The notes: generated by a model not told the origin, from the sequence alone. Positions 6,410 through 16,090 are shown, counted from the stretch's first letter. The stretch is 60,484 nt of DNA from Clostridia bacterium (GCA_017407325.1 JAFQWV010000010.1:1-60484); one strand, 5' to 3'. Translations and numbers: made by a program.

Positions 6410-8236
6410 TTATTCGTCGTCAGAATCGTCGTAGTAGATTGAAACGGCTTTATAAGTATACTTTTCGTTGTAGAACGAATTGATGTTTATAGGTGTAAAA
6501 TCGCGAATTGCGCGCGTGTCGTAGAAATCTTTGAAATAGCCTAACTGAGCGCACAAATAACTTCTGATATATTGAGATTCGATAACCGGCTTGTAAAGTC
6601 TTTTTACAAACATATCGCCGGGTTTTATAAGGTCAAGGTCGGAAATAGGTAAAACTTCGACCTGAGTCATTTCAGTCTTATCAGGGTTTAGTGCAGAGAT
6701 AAGTGCCGGAACCCAATGCTTTCCGCATTCTTTAGCAAATTGTTCTTTAGTTGCGCGACTTTGCGAGCCAAGGAAAATTTGCGCGTTACAGTTATCAATA
6801 ATGATAGTTGCGCGCTCTTTACCGTAAATGAATACGAGCTGTTCGTAAGATTGAACTACGAGGTGGAACCAAATATTTCTCGAACGCGACGTTGCGATTT
6901 TGTTTTCAAAATCAGGAATTTGTGGGATATTACCAAACTCGTCAAGCATGAAGTGGATAGGGCGAGTTGAAGGTAAGCCGTTCTTATTTCTCGGCGCGCG
7001 TTCTGCTTCTTCTAAGGCTTGCTTGTAAACCCAGTCGATAAACATACCTGCAACCGTGAAATCACTCTTTTCATAGTCGCGAGTAATAACGAATACTGCG
7101 TAAGGCGAGTCAAGGTTTTTAAGGTCGATCGTGTTTCCCGTCGTGAGAGCAAAAATATGACCTTGGAACCAGTTTCTGATTGCTCCGTCAAACACACCGC
7201 AATAGCTCATCATAGTATTCATTGCGTTGTTGAATGCAATCGCAAGTGGGGCTACAGCACGCTTAGGCTTGTTTTTTAGAAGTGGATGTTCGTATAAGGT
7301 GTACGCTGCGCGAGTGGATACGAGATCTTTTCTCAAGGTTAGGTAATATTGTTGTATCGTGCAGATTGTCATCATATCAACCGTAAAGCCGGAGTCAGGA
7401 TTGATAGAGTCTTCAAGCATACACAAAATGATACCCTTTAAAAGCTGTTGTGCACCGTATTCCCAAGACGGATCTTTCATACTCTTAATCTCAATCATGC
7501 CGAACACGAATTGATTTACGAGCGAATCAATTTCTGCATCGAGATAGTCTTTTTGGAAAGATATGTATAAATCGCAAGCCTTGCCGTTAGGGAAGGCTTT
7601 TCCGTCGTATTCGATATAATAATCTTCGCAAAATTCTTCAGGGCTTGCGCCGAGAATAGTGTCAGGACCAACTTTACCTTCCTTTAAAACGGCGTCTTTA
7701 CCAATCGTTAAAGATTTTTGCTTTTTATAGTATAAATCGAGTAACGGATTCCATCTGTGCGAGCGAGAAATGTCCTTAAAGTTCATTACGAAGATTTCAT
7801 AGCCTTGCTCTTTAAGATGTCTTGCGTTGCGTTCAAATAATTCGCCTTTAGGATCGGTTAAAAATAGGTTTGGTTTATTTTTTTGCGAAGAAATTGCGCG
7901 AAGCTGTGGTTCTACACAGCCTGTCGTTTTACCACTGCCGGTAGTACCGACGTACAACTCGTGATAATTGTTTAAATAGTGGAAACGAAGCTTTAAATTT
8001 TTAAGCTCTTCTTGGCTAAGCTTAGAAAAATCGTTAGATGAATAGACTTTTCCGTTTTCGTCAACAAGGTCGCTTGCGACAGGGTAGCCGTCGATAGAAG
8101 TGTTAGGTAAGTCGTCGTATAGCACGCTTATTAGCCCGTCACGGTCGTCAAGCTGGGTGTAATTTATGCGCTGTGAATTTTCAAGATAGGACTTTTTATA
8201 TTTATCGGTAATTTCACTTGTGATAGATTTTCTCAT
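6410..8236 (-). CDS. VirD4/TraG-like coupling-protein ATPase, without membrane anchor
   Basis: This 608-aa protein has the T4SS coupling-protein motifs: Walker A GTTGSGKTTG at residues 97-106, FLTDPKGELFERNARHLKEQ soon after, Walker B HFMLDEFGNIPQIPDF near 425, and the downstream QSYEQL and CNAQIFLGSQ motifs. Coupling proteins pump DNA or protein substrates into type IV secretion machines. Here the usual two N-terminal transmembrane helices are missing, the first 90 residues look soluble, and no relaxase or other T4SS gene is nearby. The gene follows a Sel1-like gene by 18 nt and has its own terminator. It may be a domesticated ATPase or serve a system encoded elsewhere; this is inference. 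Confidence 0.8.
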   Translation of the reverse strand: MRKSITSEITDKYKKSYLENSQRINYTQLDDRDGLISVLYDDLPNTSIDGYPVASDLVDENGKVYSSNDFSKLSQEELKNLKLRFHYLNNYHELYVGTTGSGKTTGCVEPQLRAISSQKNKPNLFLTDPKGELFERNARHLKEQGYEIFVMNFKDISRSHRWNPLLDLYYKKQKSLTIGKDAVLKEGKVGPDTILGASPEEFCEDYYIEYDGKAFPNGKACDLYISFQKDYLDAEIDSLVNQFVFGMIEIKSMKDPSWEYGAQQLLKGIILCMLEDSINPDSGFTVDMMTICTIQQYYLTLRKDLVSTRAAYTLYEHPLLKNKPKRAVAPLAIAFNNAMNTMMSYCGVFDGAIRNWFQGHIFALTTGNTIDLKNLDSPYAVFVITRDYEKSDFTVAGMFIDWVYKQALEEAERAPRNKNGLPSTRPIHFMLDEFGNIPQIPDFENKIATSRSRNIWFHLVVQSYEQLVFIYGKERATIIIDNCNAQIFLGSQSRATKEQFAKECGKHWVPALISALNPDKTEMTQVEVLPISDLDLIKPGDMFVKRLYKPVIESQYIRSYLCAQLGYFKDFYDTRAIRDFTPININSFYNEKYTYKAVSIYYDDSDDE

Positions 8237-8254
8237 TTTAATTTCAATCCTTTA

Positions 8255-9172
8255 TTAATTTTTAAAGCCAAGTTTTTGTGGCGGTCTGATAGAAGAATTC
8301 GTTAAATTTCTCCAAGCAAGTTCTCTGTAGTGATTGATGTAATCCATGCGAGCGTAGTGGTCTAAAGAGTTCGTGAACACCGCTTCAAGGAAAGAGAAGT
8401 TAATTTTAGATAGGTCGTGGAATTGAACGATATCTTGCAAAATGGTTGAAATGCAAGCATAGTAATTTCTCGCTTCTTCCGAGTATTTTTCGTTTTCCTT
8501 TTCAGGTAAAACCGTAACGCCCGTTCTAAGATATTTCTCGCTTAAATCAGAAAGCTCTTTAAATAATTTATAATTTTCTTCGTCGCCTTTAAGCTTATAT
8601 ATGTACGCTAAATAGTGCATTGACGGAATATCGCCCCAACGCGCGCATTGTAAAAGTCTTGTAATTGCATTGTCGTACGACTGTTCGCAACCGATTCCAA
8701 GCGCGTTTAATATTCCCACTTGTCTGGTAGAAATAAGATTTCCTGAAGAACTCATTATATAAATCTTAGAGTATCTTACGTCAGGTTGATAGCTTTTGTA
8801 GTGGCTGTAATCAAACCAACCGCGGTATGCGCTAAATTTATGTTTTTCCAACTCGCTTATTTGTTGTAAAGTCGCTAAAACGTCGCCCTTTATATCAAAC
8901 AAAGAGTCTTCGTCAGTGTACGAGTCGTCAATCTGGCGATTGGCGTAAACTGCGAGCTGGTCAGTTGTTTTTCCAAGTCTTGAAAGGTCGTTGATGATAA
9001 CGAAAGCGCAGTCGTTAATAAAGTCTTGGTCTAAGTCGTAGGCTTTACCGATAAAATCAATAATTTTTTCAGAGTCTAAAGATAGTTGCTCGCATCTTGA
9101 GTTTGACATAATGGTCGTTGAAAGAACCATATTGTAGAAAATTTCATAGTTTTTGAAAATTCTGTTAATCAT
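8255..9172 (-). CDS. Sel1/TPR-like helical protein, partner of the VirD4-like ATPase
   Basis: I do not recognise the 305-aa protein as a named family. A central stretch (roughly residues 155-205: AITRLLQCARWGDIPSMHYL then AYIYKLKGDEENYKLFKELS) resembles a Sel1-type repeat, suggesting a protein-binding helical scaffold. No signal peptide or clear membrane segment is seen. It shares a strong promoter with the downstream VirD4-like gene, and an adaptor or substrate-receptor role is inferred from that linkage only. The start at ATG 9172 lacks a good ribosome site; later in-frame ATGs (residues 15 and 22) are possible alternatives. Confidence 0.6.
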   Translation of the reverse strand: MINRIFKNYEIFYNMVLSTTIMSNSRCEQLSLDSEKIIDFIGKAYDLDQDFINDCAFVIINDLSRLGKTTDQLAVYANRQIDDSYTDEDSLFDIKGDVLATLQQISELEKHKFSAYRGWFDYSHYKSYQPDVRYSKIYIMSSSGNLISTRQVGILNALGIGCEQSYDNAITRLLQCARWGDIPSMHYLAYIYKLKGDEENYKLFKELSDLSEKYLRTGVTVLPEKENEKYSEEARNYYACISTILQDIVQFHDLSKINFSFLEAVFTNSLDHYARMDYINHYRELAWRNLTNSSIRPPQKLGFKN

Positions 9173-9207
9173 GTTTTAAAATCTCACAAATTTTTATTAA
9201 TGTATAT

Positions 9208-9236
9208 ATTATACATTGCAGATAGCGTTTTGTCAA
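9208..9236 (-). promoter_or_regulatory. Consensus sigma-A promoter for the Sel1-VirD4 pair
   Basis: On the minus strand TTGACA (complement of 9231-9236) and TATAAT (complement of 9208-9213) are exactly 17 nt apart, a full consensus match. It points toward the gene starting at 9172, leaving a leader of roughly 30 nt. Confidence 0.85.
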
Positions 9237-9293
9237 TATGAAATTAAAAAATGTTAATAAATAGATTCTACTACCATATTTTCTAATTCGCTA

Positions 9294-9322
9294 TTGACTA
9301 AAACGATTTGTAGTGTTATAAT
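9294..9322 (+). promoter_or_regulatory. Promoter for the RyR-domain operon
   Basis: TTGACT (9294-9299) and TATAAT (9317-9322) are 17 nt apart, 30 nt before the ATG at 9353. It is divergent from the promoter at 9208-9236, so the two operons share a compact control region of about 180 bp. Confidence 0.85.
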
Positions 9323-9352
9323 ACTATATATATTTTTGACTAAGGTGAAATT

Positions 9353-11893
9353 ATGGATTACATAAATGTGCTTTCTGGAATATTTTTTGCAATACTTATC
9401 GTCGGCACGCTTTACGTTTTAACAATGGGCATTTACTTTTCTTGTCGCAATAAAAGTATTGGTAAAAAATGGGGCGTTGAAATTTTAGTTGCGGCGTTTG
9501 CGTATTTAGTAAGCGTTGCGGTAAAATTTATAACGTTTTTAATAGAAAAAACGGGCGATATAACCGTTTTAGACAGCGTTGAACTTTTCTGGCGCGCAAT
9601 TTATTCAGGTATTGGCGGTTTTGCGTTCGAAGGACTTGACGGTTTCGAAAGCGTTTCAGTTTTGTCAAGGTGTTTATACGTTGGCTCGTCACTATACGCA
9701 GGGCTTATTGCACTGACGGTTGTCTCAACTAAGGTCAGCCACGTTATTTACAGTAAAATCGTTCTTTCATCAAGAAAGATAACGATGTCAATTAAGACGT
9801 TTTTTAAGCTTTTCTTTAAAAAGATAAACAATAATATCGACGTTTACGTTTTTACGGCTGTTACCGACGACGCGCTTTTACTTGCTAAAAGCATTGATGA
9901 AAAATATAAGACTGATATTAAGAAAAAGTCTAGAGAAATAATTTTCTCGGGCGCAGAGATTGAAGCTTTCGACAGAAAAAATCCACTTCATGCTGAAATT
10001 ATTTCGCAAGGCTATTTATATCTTCCGTTTGCAAAGAGTGATAAAAGCTCGTCAATGCTTAAGTTTTTTAATTTCTTATTTAAAAACGACGGTTGTTTAA
10101 TAGACGAAAAGCTCGCGATTATAAAGCCAAAGCTCGACGGTAAAAAACTTGAAAAGGCATGTGCTAGCTACAAAATTAAAAATCGTTCAATGAGTAAAGT
10201 TCACGTTTTTGCTTTAGAGCTTAACGAAGGTAAAACAGGCTTAGAAGCCGTAAACGGTGGGGTTATATTTGACGAGATTGAAAGTATAATCCAAAATACC
10301 GTCAAAAAAGGAAAAATTAAGCTTTCGACCATAGTAGATTTCTATGCACTAACCGACGGGGATATTAATTATCAGTATTACGAAGCGAGACTTGATAAAG
10401 TCGTTTCTGACAGCTTGAATTTGATTGGAATAAAAGACGAAAAAACTTCGTCATTTGTCAGAAAATACTTCCAGCTTCATACTATGAACGAAGCTGATAT
10501 TTCTGCAGAATGCTTGCTTGAAGAAAGAAACGCACTCTTTAGCAAAGACGGGGGAAGTCTTTTATTAAAAGACAACGCGCAAAACGATTACAAGGTTTTA
10601 GTATTAGGTCTTGGCGACAACGGAAGGGCTGCGCTAAATTCCTTATTTATAAATACTGCGTGTATTGATGAAGATGGAAATCCAACCAGATTTTCAGCAG
10701 ACGTTTTCGACCTTAGATCGAGTAACGTTTCAGGAACTTATACTTTCTCTCATCCATTATATAAAGTTGCAGACTTAGGGAAAAAGCTGGAAACGGATGA
10801 TAGCGATTTTATCGGAACTGACAAAAAGCTTAAGGAAATGTACAGCGACACAGTTATTCAAAAAAGAATAGCAAAGCTAAACGCTATACAAGAAAAAATT
10901 ACAAATGGCGATAAAGACTATATCAAGCATCCTAAGGTTTGGATTGAAAGCTTTGAAAAAGAGCAAATTAAAGATTTTGCCGACGTTAATAAAGCAATGG
11001 GATTTCCTGAAATTTCACTTCATAGTACGTCTTGTTTTGATTTGTCGTTTATGCGATATTTAGATTCTAAAACAGGTGTAGAGAGTGAAAGCTTATCGCA
11101 AAAGTTCGTTTATAACGCGATTATCGTTACTTTAGGTGATGATGAAGCTAATATTTCAATGGCAAACAGCATTATTGACGACATTAAACACGAGCTTGAT
11201 ATCGCAGATAAAAAAGAGCAAAATAAATTGCAAATTATCTACGTCAACTTAAGAGAAAAAGGCAATTACAGCCGTATTAATTGGACAGCGCAAGATAAAG
11301 AATATTATAATAATTTCCAAGTCGTTGTTTACGGGGATGCAGAAAAAATGTACAGCTTTGATCACGTTCTTGATGAGAGCGAAAACAAAAAGTACAATCT
11401 TTTCTACACGCTTGCTTTTTCTGGTGATAACAAGATTAATGAAGCACAAAGAAAGCTTGACGTTGTTGTTAATAACTATGAAAAAGAAAAGGATAATGAT
11501 TTTTACAATCTTTTAAAATCTGCTAAGCAGGTTATGAATGAGCTATATACTGACGAGCTTTCTGATAAATGCTGGATAAACCAATCGCTGTTTGTTAAAA
11601 AATCAAATCGCTATGCACACCTTTTTGCAAATTATCACGATAGCTATATCAAAGAACGTATTAAAAGTACAGGAAAACTTAGTGGAAAAGAACTTTTAAA
11701 GCTTGCTAAAATTGAGCACGTCAGATGGAACAGATTCCATATGGCTAACGGTTGGGTGTTTAAAGACTACGAAAAGAAAGACAAAAAGGAATGTCGCAGA
11801 AAACACGAACACGATGCGCTTTGTCCGTTTGAAATGCTCGTTTATAAAAATAGCGACATAGTAAACATTGCAGTCGTTTGCGACGAAGATTAA
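9353..11893 (+). CDS. Membrane-anchored Rossmann (TrkA-N/RCK-like) protein with C-terminal RyR domain
   Basis: This 846-aa protein has three likely transmembrane helices in the first 130 residues. A large soluble part follows, with a Rossmann motif KVLVLGLGDNGRAALNSLF near residues 413-432, like the NAD-binding half of TrkA/RCK domains. A C-terminal RyR domain lies at about 780-835: LAKIEHVRWNRFHMANGWVF, then HDALCPFEML, matching the family's HxRW-GW-(H)PxL pattern. Bacterial RyR domains have been proposed to bind nucleotide-type ligands, and RCK domains gate channels in response to nucleotides, so a ligand-sensing membrane effector is plausible but unproven. It heads an operon with an unknown gene (12 nt gap) and cardiolipin synthase. 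Confidence 0.75.
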   Translation: MDYINVLSGIFFAILIVGTLYVLTMGIYFSCRNKSIGKKWGVEILVAAFAYLVSVAVKFITFLIEKTGDITVLDSVELFWRAIYSGIGGFAFEGLDGFESVSVLSRCLYVGSSLYAGLIALTVVSTKVSHVIYSKIVLSSRKITMSIKTFFKLFFKKINNNIDVYVFTAVTDDALLLAKSIDEKYKTDIKKKSREIIFSGAEIEAFDRKNPLHAEIISQGYLYLPFAKSDKSSSMLKFFNFLFKNDGCLIDEKLAIIKPKLDGKKLEKACASYKIKNRSMSKVHVFALELNEGKTGLEAVNGGVIFDEIESIIQNTVKKGKIKLSTIVDFYALTDGDINYQYYEARLDKVVSDSLNLIGIKDEKTSSFVRKYFQLHTMNEADISAECLLEERNALFSKDGGSLLLKDNAQNDYKVLVLGLGDNGRAALNSLFINTACIDEDGNPTRFSADVFDLRSSNVSGTYTFSHPLYKVADLGKKLETDDSDFIGTDKKLKEMYSDTVIQKRIAKLNAIQEKITNGDKDYIKHPKVWIESFEKEQIKDFADVNKAMGFPEISLHSTSCFDLSFMRYLDSKTGVESESLSQKFVYNAIIVTLGDDEANISMANSIIDDIKHELDIADKKEQNKLQIIYVNLREKGNYSRINWTAQDKEYYNNFQVVVYGDAEKMYSFDHVLDESENKKYNLFYTLAFSGDNKINEAQRKLDVVVNNYEKEKDNDFYNLLKSAKQVMNELYTDELSDKCWINQSLFVKKSNRYAHLFANYHDSYIKERIKSTGKLSGKELLKLAKIEHVRWNRFHMANGWVFKDYEKKDKKECRRKHEHDALCPFEMLVYKNSDIVNIAVVCDED

Positions 11894-11904
11894 GGAGTAG
11901 AAAA

Positions 11905-13011
11905 TTGACTTTAGAAAAACAGTTTGTAGAACTTATAAAAACTAAAAATAGGCTTAAGCTTTTTGATATTTTAAGAGAGCTTAATTGTTCGTGTGAATGG
12001 GCGTTTAATGCTGTTAAACGCCTTATAGATGCGCGTTTTGCTAAAGTTTTAGGCGATAGTATCGAGTTTTACGTTGAAAATTTATCATCTGTAAAGCTAA
12101 GGATTTTGCTTGGTGACAGCGCGACTAAGTACGGCGAAGGTAGAATTACATTTTTGGGCAGAACTTTAACAAACGTCGATATAGAAAACTTAGAATTTTT
12201 CGTTAAAGAGTGCGTCGTTTATCAAGACGGAATTAAGACAGAGAGATTGTTAAAAATGCCTTATCTTAAAGGTGCGTTAAATTCAATTAAAAATTTGATT
12301 ACTTATCAATTAGTTGTTTTTGAAGACGGAGTATTTACGCCTACCTTAGACGTGGTCATTTTTTCTAAAATCAAGACAGTTTACGAACAAAAGCTAAAAA
12401 CACTTAAGGATTTTTATGAAAAAAATATTAAGGAAAAAGTAACGTTTACGCCTAATATTTTCGAAAACTTTTTAACTTATTTTTGGTACGGTTCAGAATA
12501 TCAGGCAGTATCGACGAAAGAAGAGCTTCTTCAGCATCCTTACGAGCTTATAAAGCCCGAGCCGTTAATTTCAGATAAAGAGTATTTAAAACTTTCTGTA
12601 AAGAGAAGAGCCGCTTCTGTATCTACGCCTTTTTCGTATTTTTCATTCGTTAACAGACTTAAGGCGTATTTGAATAATTTCTTAAAGAATAACAACGCCG
12701 TCGATATAGTGTTAGTAAACGAATGGGGAAAGCCATTTCATATGATAATTGATCCTAAGATTTCGGTGGTTGAGATTTTTACGCAGGCTGTAAAGGCTGG
12801 GGCAACGGCAAGTTTCTTTATAGGCAAAAACCTTTCGAAAATGGAGTTTGTTGAATATATTTTGGATAAATGCGTCTATTTTGAAGCAGAAGACAGTTTT
12901 AATTCTATTCCAATTACGGGTGAAACGAAATTTGTGCATTTGCTTGATTTTGACGTTGTAATGGCAATGTCAAGTGGCAGACCTTTAAGAATAAAAGTTT
13001 GGGTTGAATAA
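11905..13011 (+). CDS. Unknown protein with possible N-terminal winged helix
   Basis: The start is set at TTG 11905 because AAGGAG lies at the right distance (11892-11897); an in-frame TTG at 11878 lies inside the previous gene and lacks such a site. The 368-aa product is not recognised. The first 65 residues (LFDILRELNCSCEWAFNAVK then RLIDARFAKVL) could form a winged helix-turn-helix. The rest is mixed alpha/beta without obvious catalytic motifs; it contains GKPFHMIIDPK and FVNRLKAYLNNFLKNNN. No signal or membrane segment is seen. It sits 12 nt after the RyR protein gene and 3 nt before cls, so it is almost certainly co-expressed with both. Confidence 0.7.
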   Translation: MTLEKQFVELIKTKNRLKLFDILRELNCSCEWAFNAVKRLIDARFAKVLGDSIEFYVENLSSVKLRILLGDSATKYGEGRITFLGRTLTNVDIENLEFFVKECVVYQDGIKTERLLKMPYLKGALNSIKNLITYQLVVFEDGVFTPTLDVVIFSKIKTVYEQKLKTLKDFYEKNIKEKVTFTPNIFENFLTYFWYGSEYQAVSTKEELLQHPYELIKPEPLISDKEYLKLSVKRRAASVSTPFSYFSFVNRLKAYLNNFLKNNNAVDIVLVNEWGKPFHMIIDPKISVVEIFTQAVKAGATASFFIGKNLSKMEFVEYILDKCVYFEAEDSFNSIPITGETKFVHLLDFDVVMAMSSGRPLRIKVWVE

Positions 13012-13014
13012 TTA

Positions 13015-14598
13015 ATGGCAAAAAGACAAACTGCAAAACAAAAAATCGGTGTAAATAACGTTTTTACCGATCATAAAGCGTCTAAAATCCGTACAGAGAC
13101 AAGTGGGTGGGGTGCTATTAAAACGCTTATTATTGCGTTGCTGATAGCAGCTCAATTTGTCGTTATGGTCTATCTATATTTTACCCTTACGCTGATGTTT
13201 AACTGGTATCTGGTCTTTTCGCTGGTTATGACGTTATTAACCTGCGTTTATCTTTTATCGTCACAGAAAAACAGTCTGTCAAAGGCAGTTTGGATGCTGT
13301 TTTTGCTCGTATCGTTTGGTTTTGGGTACATAATTTATTTACTTAGTGACGAGCGTATTTTTTTCTATAGACCAAAAAAGAAATACCGTAAAATTTTTGA
13401 AAATGCAAAAAAGTATGAGAAAGAACGATCGCTTGTAAGTGAAGATTCGGGCGTAAAGCTTGAGTGTGATTATCTTTATAAGGTCGGAAAATTTAACGCC
13501 TACGACAAAACTGACTTAGAATATTATCCGTCGGGTGAGATTTTATTCGAGCATATCTTAGCCGAGCTTGAAAAGGCGGAAAAATTTATATTTATAGAGT
13601 TCTTTATTATTTCTGACGGAATACTTTTAAATCGTACTTTTGATATTCTAAAAAGAAAAGCAGATAGCGGTGTGGAGATAAGAATTATATACGACGATAT
13701 GGGAAGTCACCGTACGCTATCGAGAGATACGAAGAAAAAATTTAAAGACGCAAATATTAAATTATGCCCGTTTAATCGACTTATACCCTTCTTTTCCGTT
13801 GCGCTTAACTATCGCGACCACAGAAAAATAGTGGTTATTGATGGGCAGGTTGCATTTAGTGGTGGAAGTAATCTTTCAGACGAATACGTAAACCAAAAAG
13901 AGCTTCACGGCTATTGGAAGGATACGGGAATTAAAATTTGTGGTGAAGCAGTCGATTCTTTTTCGCTAATGTTTTTACGGCAATGGGAGTACGTAAGTGG
14001 TAAAGCAGAAGACTATTCAGTTTACTTTAATCACTATAAAGAAACTGAAAACACGTCGGTGGTTATTCCGTATGCTGACGGGCTTGACTTCGATTATCGC
14101 ATAGGAAAAAGCGTTTACGAAAGCGTAATATCAAACGCAAAAGAACGCGTGTATATTATGACACCTTATTTTATTTTAGACGACGCGCTTACACATATTA
14201 TTATGAATAAAGCGTTAAGCGGTGTAGAAGTCGTGCTTGTGCTCCCGGGTGTTCCAGATAAAAAATACGTTTACAGCGTTTCAAGAAATAACGCTGAAAA
14301 GCTTATTGATTACGGCGTTAAGGTTTATTGCGTAAACGACAGCTTTGTTCACAGCAAACTTGTCTTAACTGAAAACGCTGTGGTCGTTGGCTCGATAAAT
14401 ATGGATTTAAGAAGTTTCTATCAACAATTTGAGTGCGCAGTATTAACAAACGATGAAAAAGTTATGAAAGAAGTTGGAAAAGATTTTTATGAAACTCTTG
14501 AAAATTCTTTGCTTATAACTGAAGAAAACCGTTATAGAAAAAATATTTTAAACAGGGTATTTTCTGGTTTTTTACAAATATTTGCCCCGTTTATGTAA
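13015..14598 (+). CDS. cls: Cardiolipin synthase (phospholipase D family)
   Basis: This 527-aa membrane enzyme condenses two phosphatidylglycerols into cardiolipin and glycerol. Two N-terminal hydrophobic helices (about residues 35-80) and a third short hydrophobic stretch precede two phospholipase D HKD motifs: HRKIVVIDGQVAFSGGSN near 268 and HSKLVLTENAVVVGSINMD near 445. The length and domain order fit bacterial ClsA-type enzymes. It begins 3 nt after the unknown gene and ends the RyR operon, with its own terminator. A lipid enzyme co-transcribed with a membrane RyR protein may be functional linkage or chance. Confidence 0.92.
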   Translation: MAKRQTAKQKIGVNNVFTDHKASKIRTETSGWGAIKTLIIALLIAAQFVVMVYLYFTLTLMFNWYLVFSLVMTLLTCVYLLSSQKNSLSKAVWMLFLLVSFGFGYIIYLLSDERIFFYRPKKKYRKIFENAKKYEKERSLVSEDSGVKLECDYLYKVGKFNAYDKTDLEYYPSGEILFEHILAELEKAEKFIFIEFFIISDGILLNRTFDILKRKADSGVEIRIIYDDMGSHRTLSRDTKKKFKDANIKLCPFNRLIPFFSVALNYRDHRKIVVIDGQVAFSGGSNLSDEYVNQKELHGYWKDTGIKICGEAVDSFSLMFLRQWEYVSGKAEDYSVYFNHYKETENTSVVIPYADGLDFDYRIGKSVYESVISNAKERVYIMTPYFILDDALTHIIMNKALSGVEVVLVLPGVPDKKYVYSVSRNNAEKLIDYGVKVYCVNDSFVHSKLVLTENAVVVGSINMDLRSFYQQFECAVLTNDEKVMKEVGKDFYETLENSLLITEENRYRKNILNRVFSGFLQIFAPFM

Positions 14599-14632
14599 AA
14601 AATCTTGCAAAAATCAAGCAAGATTTTTTCTT
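14599..14632 (+). terminator. Terminator after cls
   Basis: Inverted repeat AAAATCTTGC / GCAAGATTTT with a short A-rich loop, followed by a T-run, begins right at the cls stop codon. Confidence 0.85.
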
Positions 14633-14694
14633 TTATAGGTCGTTTTTAGTGGCTTTATAAAAAAATTAGGTGTATAATCTTTCCTAGGTGTAAA

Positions 14695-16086
14695 ATGACA
14701 GACGTAATAGATAAAAAACAGCGACAAAAAACGGCTATGACCGAAGGTCCGTTCAAAAAGAAAATACTTTTATTTGCTTTGCCGATAATGCTTAGTGGAC
14801 TTTTGCAACTTTTTTATAACAGCGCAGACCTTATTATCGTCGGAAGGCTTTCTGCCGACTATGAAAAAGCGCAGGCTGCGGTAAGTTCAACAAGTTCACT
14901 GATACACTTAATAATCAATCTGGTTATGGGCTTTTCGGTGGGAATAAACGTATCTTGCGCAAGACGGCTTGGTGCGAAAAACGAAGAAGGCGTTTTTAAA
15001 GTAGTTCATACTGCAGTTATGCTTGCAATCGTGTCGGGTGTCGTAGTAGGTGTTATCGGATTTTTTATGTCGGGTATATTTTTGCAGCTTATGAAAAGTC
15101 CACTTGACGTTATAGATTTATCTACGATATATCTGAAAATTTATTTCATTGGCACTCCGTTTTTGCTCGTTTACGAATTTTGTGCAAGTATTTTAAGAGC
15201 TAAAGGCGAAACCAAAAAACCGCTTATATACCTTGCGATTTCGGGTGCTATAAACGTAGTTTTAAACGTGATAATGGTTGCGGGTTTTAAACTTAGCGTA
15301 AAAGGCGTCGCGATTGCCACCGTCATAAGCGAAGCAATTTCTGCTTTTTTGGTCGTTCGCTATCTTATAAAAACTAACGACGCGTGCAAACTGTACTTAA
15401 GTAAAATAAAAATTCATTTCAGAGAGTTCTTTGAAATAGTGAAAATAGGCATACCGGCAGGGGTTCAAGGTTCTATGTTCTCTATTTCAAACGTAATAAT
15501 TCAATCGTCGATAAATTCGTTTGGATCAACGGTTATGGCGGGGAACGGAAATGCTGCAAGCATAGAAAGTTATCTGAACGTAGTCGTGAACGGTGTGGTA
15601 AATGGCGCAATTTCATTCATAGGACAAAATTACGGGGCAAAGAAAAAAGAAAACATAGAAAAAATTATGGGCGATTGCTTTATGCTTATGACTGTATTTT
15701 GTCTTTCAACAAGCGCGGTCGTAGTGCTATTAAGAAATCAATTGTTGGCAATTTTTAATACGGATATAAACGTTATAGAAGCGGGTGTTCCACGCGTACT
15801 TATAAACTGCTCGTGTTATATACTTTTTGGTTATATGCAACTTTTGGTCGGGTTTATGCGTGGCTTAGGTAAAGGCGTTTTACCTATGATAATTTCTATT
15901 TGCGGAATTTGTGTGTTCAGAATTTTGTGGGTGTTCTTTGTATTACCGTACAATAAAACTATTTATTTTTTATTTTTCTCGTATCCGCTTTCTTGGTTTT
16001 TAACTTCCGTTGCCCAAGGTATTTGTTGCTTAATCGTTAAAAAGAAAACTTACAAAAAAATGCTTGAAGAAAATTATACGAACTAA
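14695..16086 (+). CDS. MATE family multidrug/cation exporter
   Basis: This 463-aa polytopic protein has about 12 hydrophobic helices and the MATE pattern: an opening FALPIMLSGLLQLFYNSADL, a VGRLS segment, ARRLGAKNEEG after the second helix, and the repeated second half with FIGQNYGAKKKENIEK. MATE proteins export cationic drugs or metabolites using a Na+ or H+ gradient. The substrate cannot be told. It is a single gene with a TATAAT-like -10 box shortly upstream and a strong bidirectional terminator downstream. Confidence 0.92.
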   Translation: MTDVIDKKQRQKTAMTEGPFKKKILLFALPIMLSGLLQLFYNSADLIIVGRLSADYEKAQAAVSSTSSLIHLIINLVMGFSVGINVSCARRLGAKNEEGVFKVVHTAVMLAIVSGVVVGVIGFFMSGIFLQLMKSPLDVIDLSTIYLKIYFIGTPFLLVYEFCASILRAKGETKKPLIYLAISGAINVVLNVIMVAGFKLSVKGVAIATVISEAISAFLVVRYLIKTNDACKLYLSKIKIHFREFFEIVKIGIPAGVQGSMFSISNVIIQSSINSFGSTVMAGNGNAASIESYLNVVVNGVVNGAISFIGQNYGAKKKENIEKIMGDCFMLMTVFCLSTSAVVVLLRNQLLAIFNTDINVIEAGVPRVLINCSCYILFGYMQLLVGFMRGLGKGVLPMIISICGICVFRILWVFFVLPYNKTIYFLFFSYPLSWFLTSVAQGICCLIVKKKTYKKMLEENYTN

Positions 16087-16090
16087 CGAA

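Noticed and set aside
11878-11904. Start of the gene after the RyR gene at 11878
   Set aside because: The TTG at 11905 has AAGGAG at correct spacing; the earlier one lies inside the previous coding sequence.
6410-14598. Part of an integrative conjugative element
   Set aside because: Only a VirD4-like ATPase is present; no relaxase, VirB4, integrase or excisionase can be seen.
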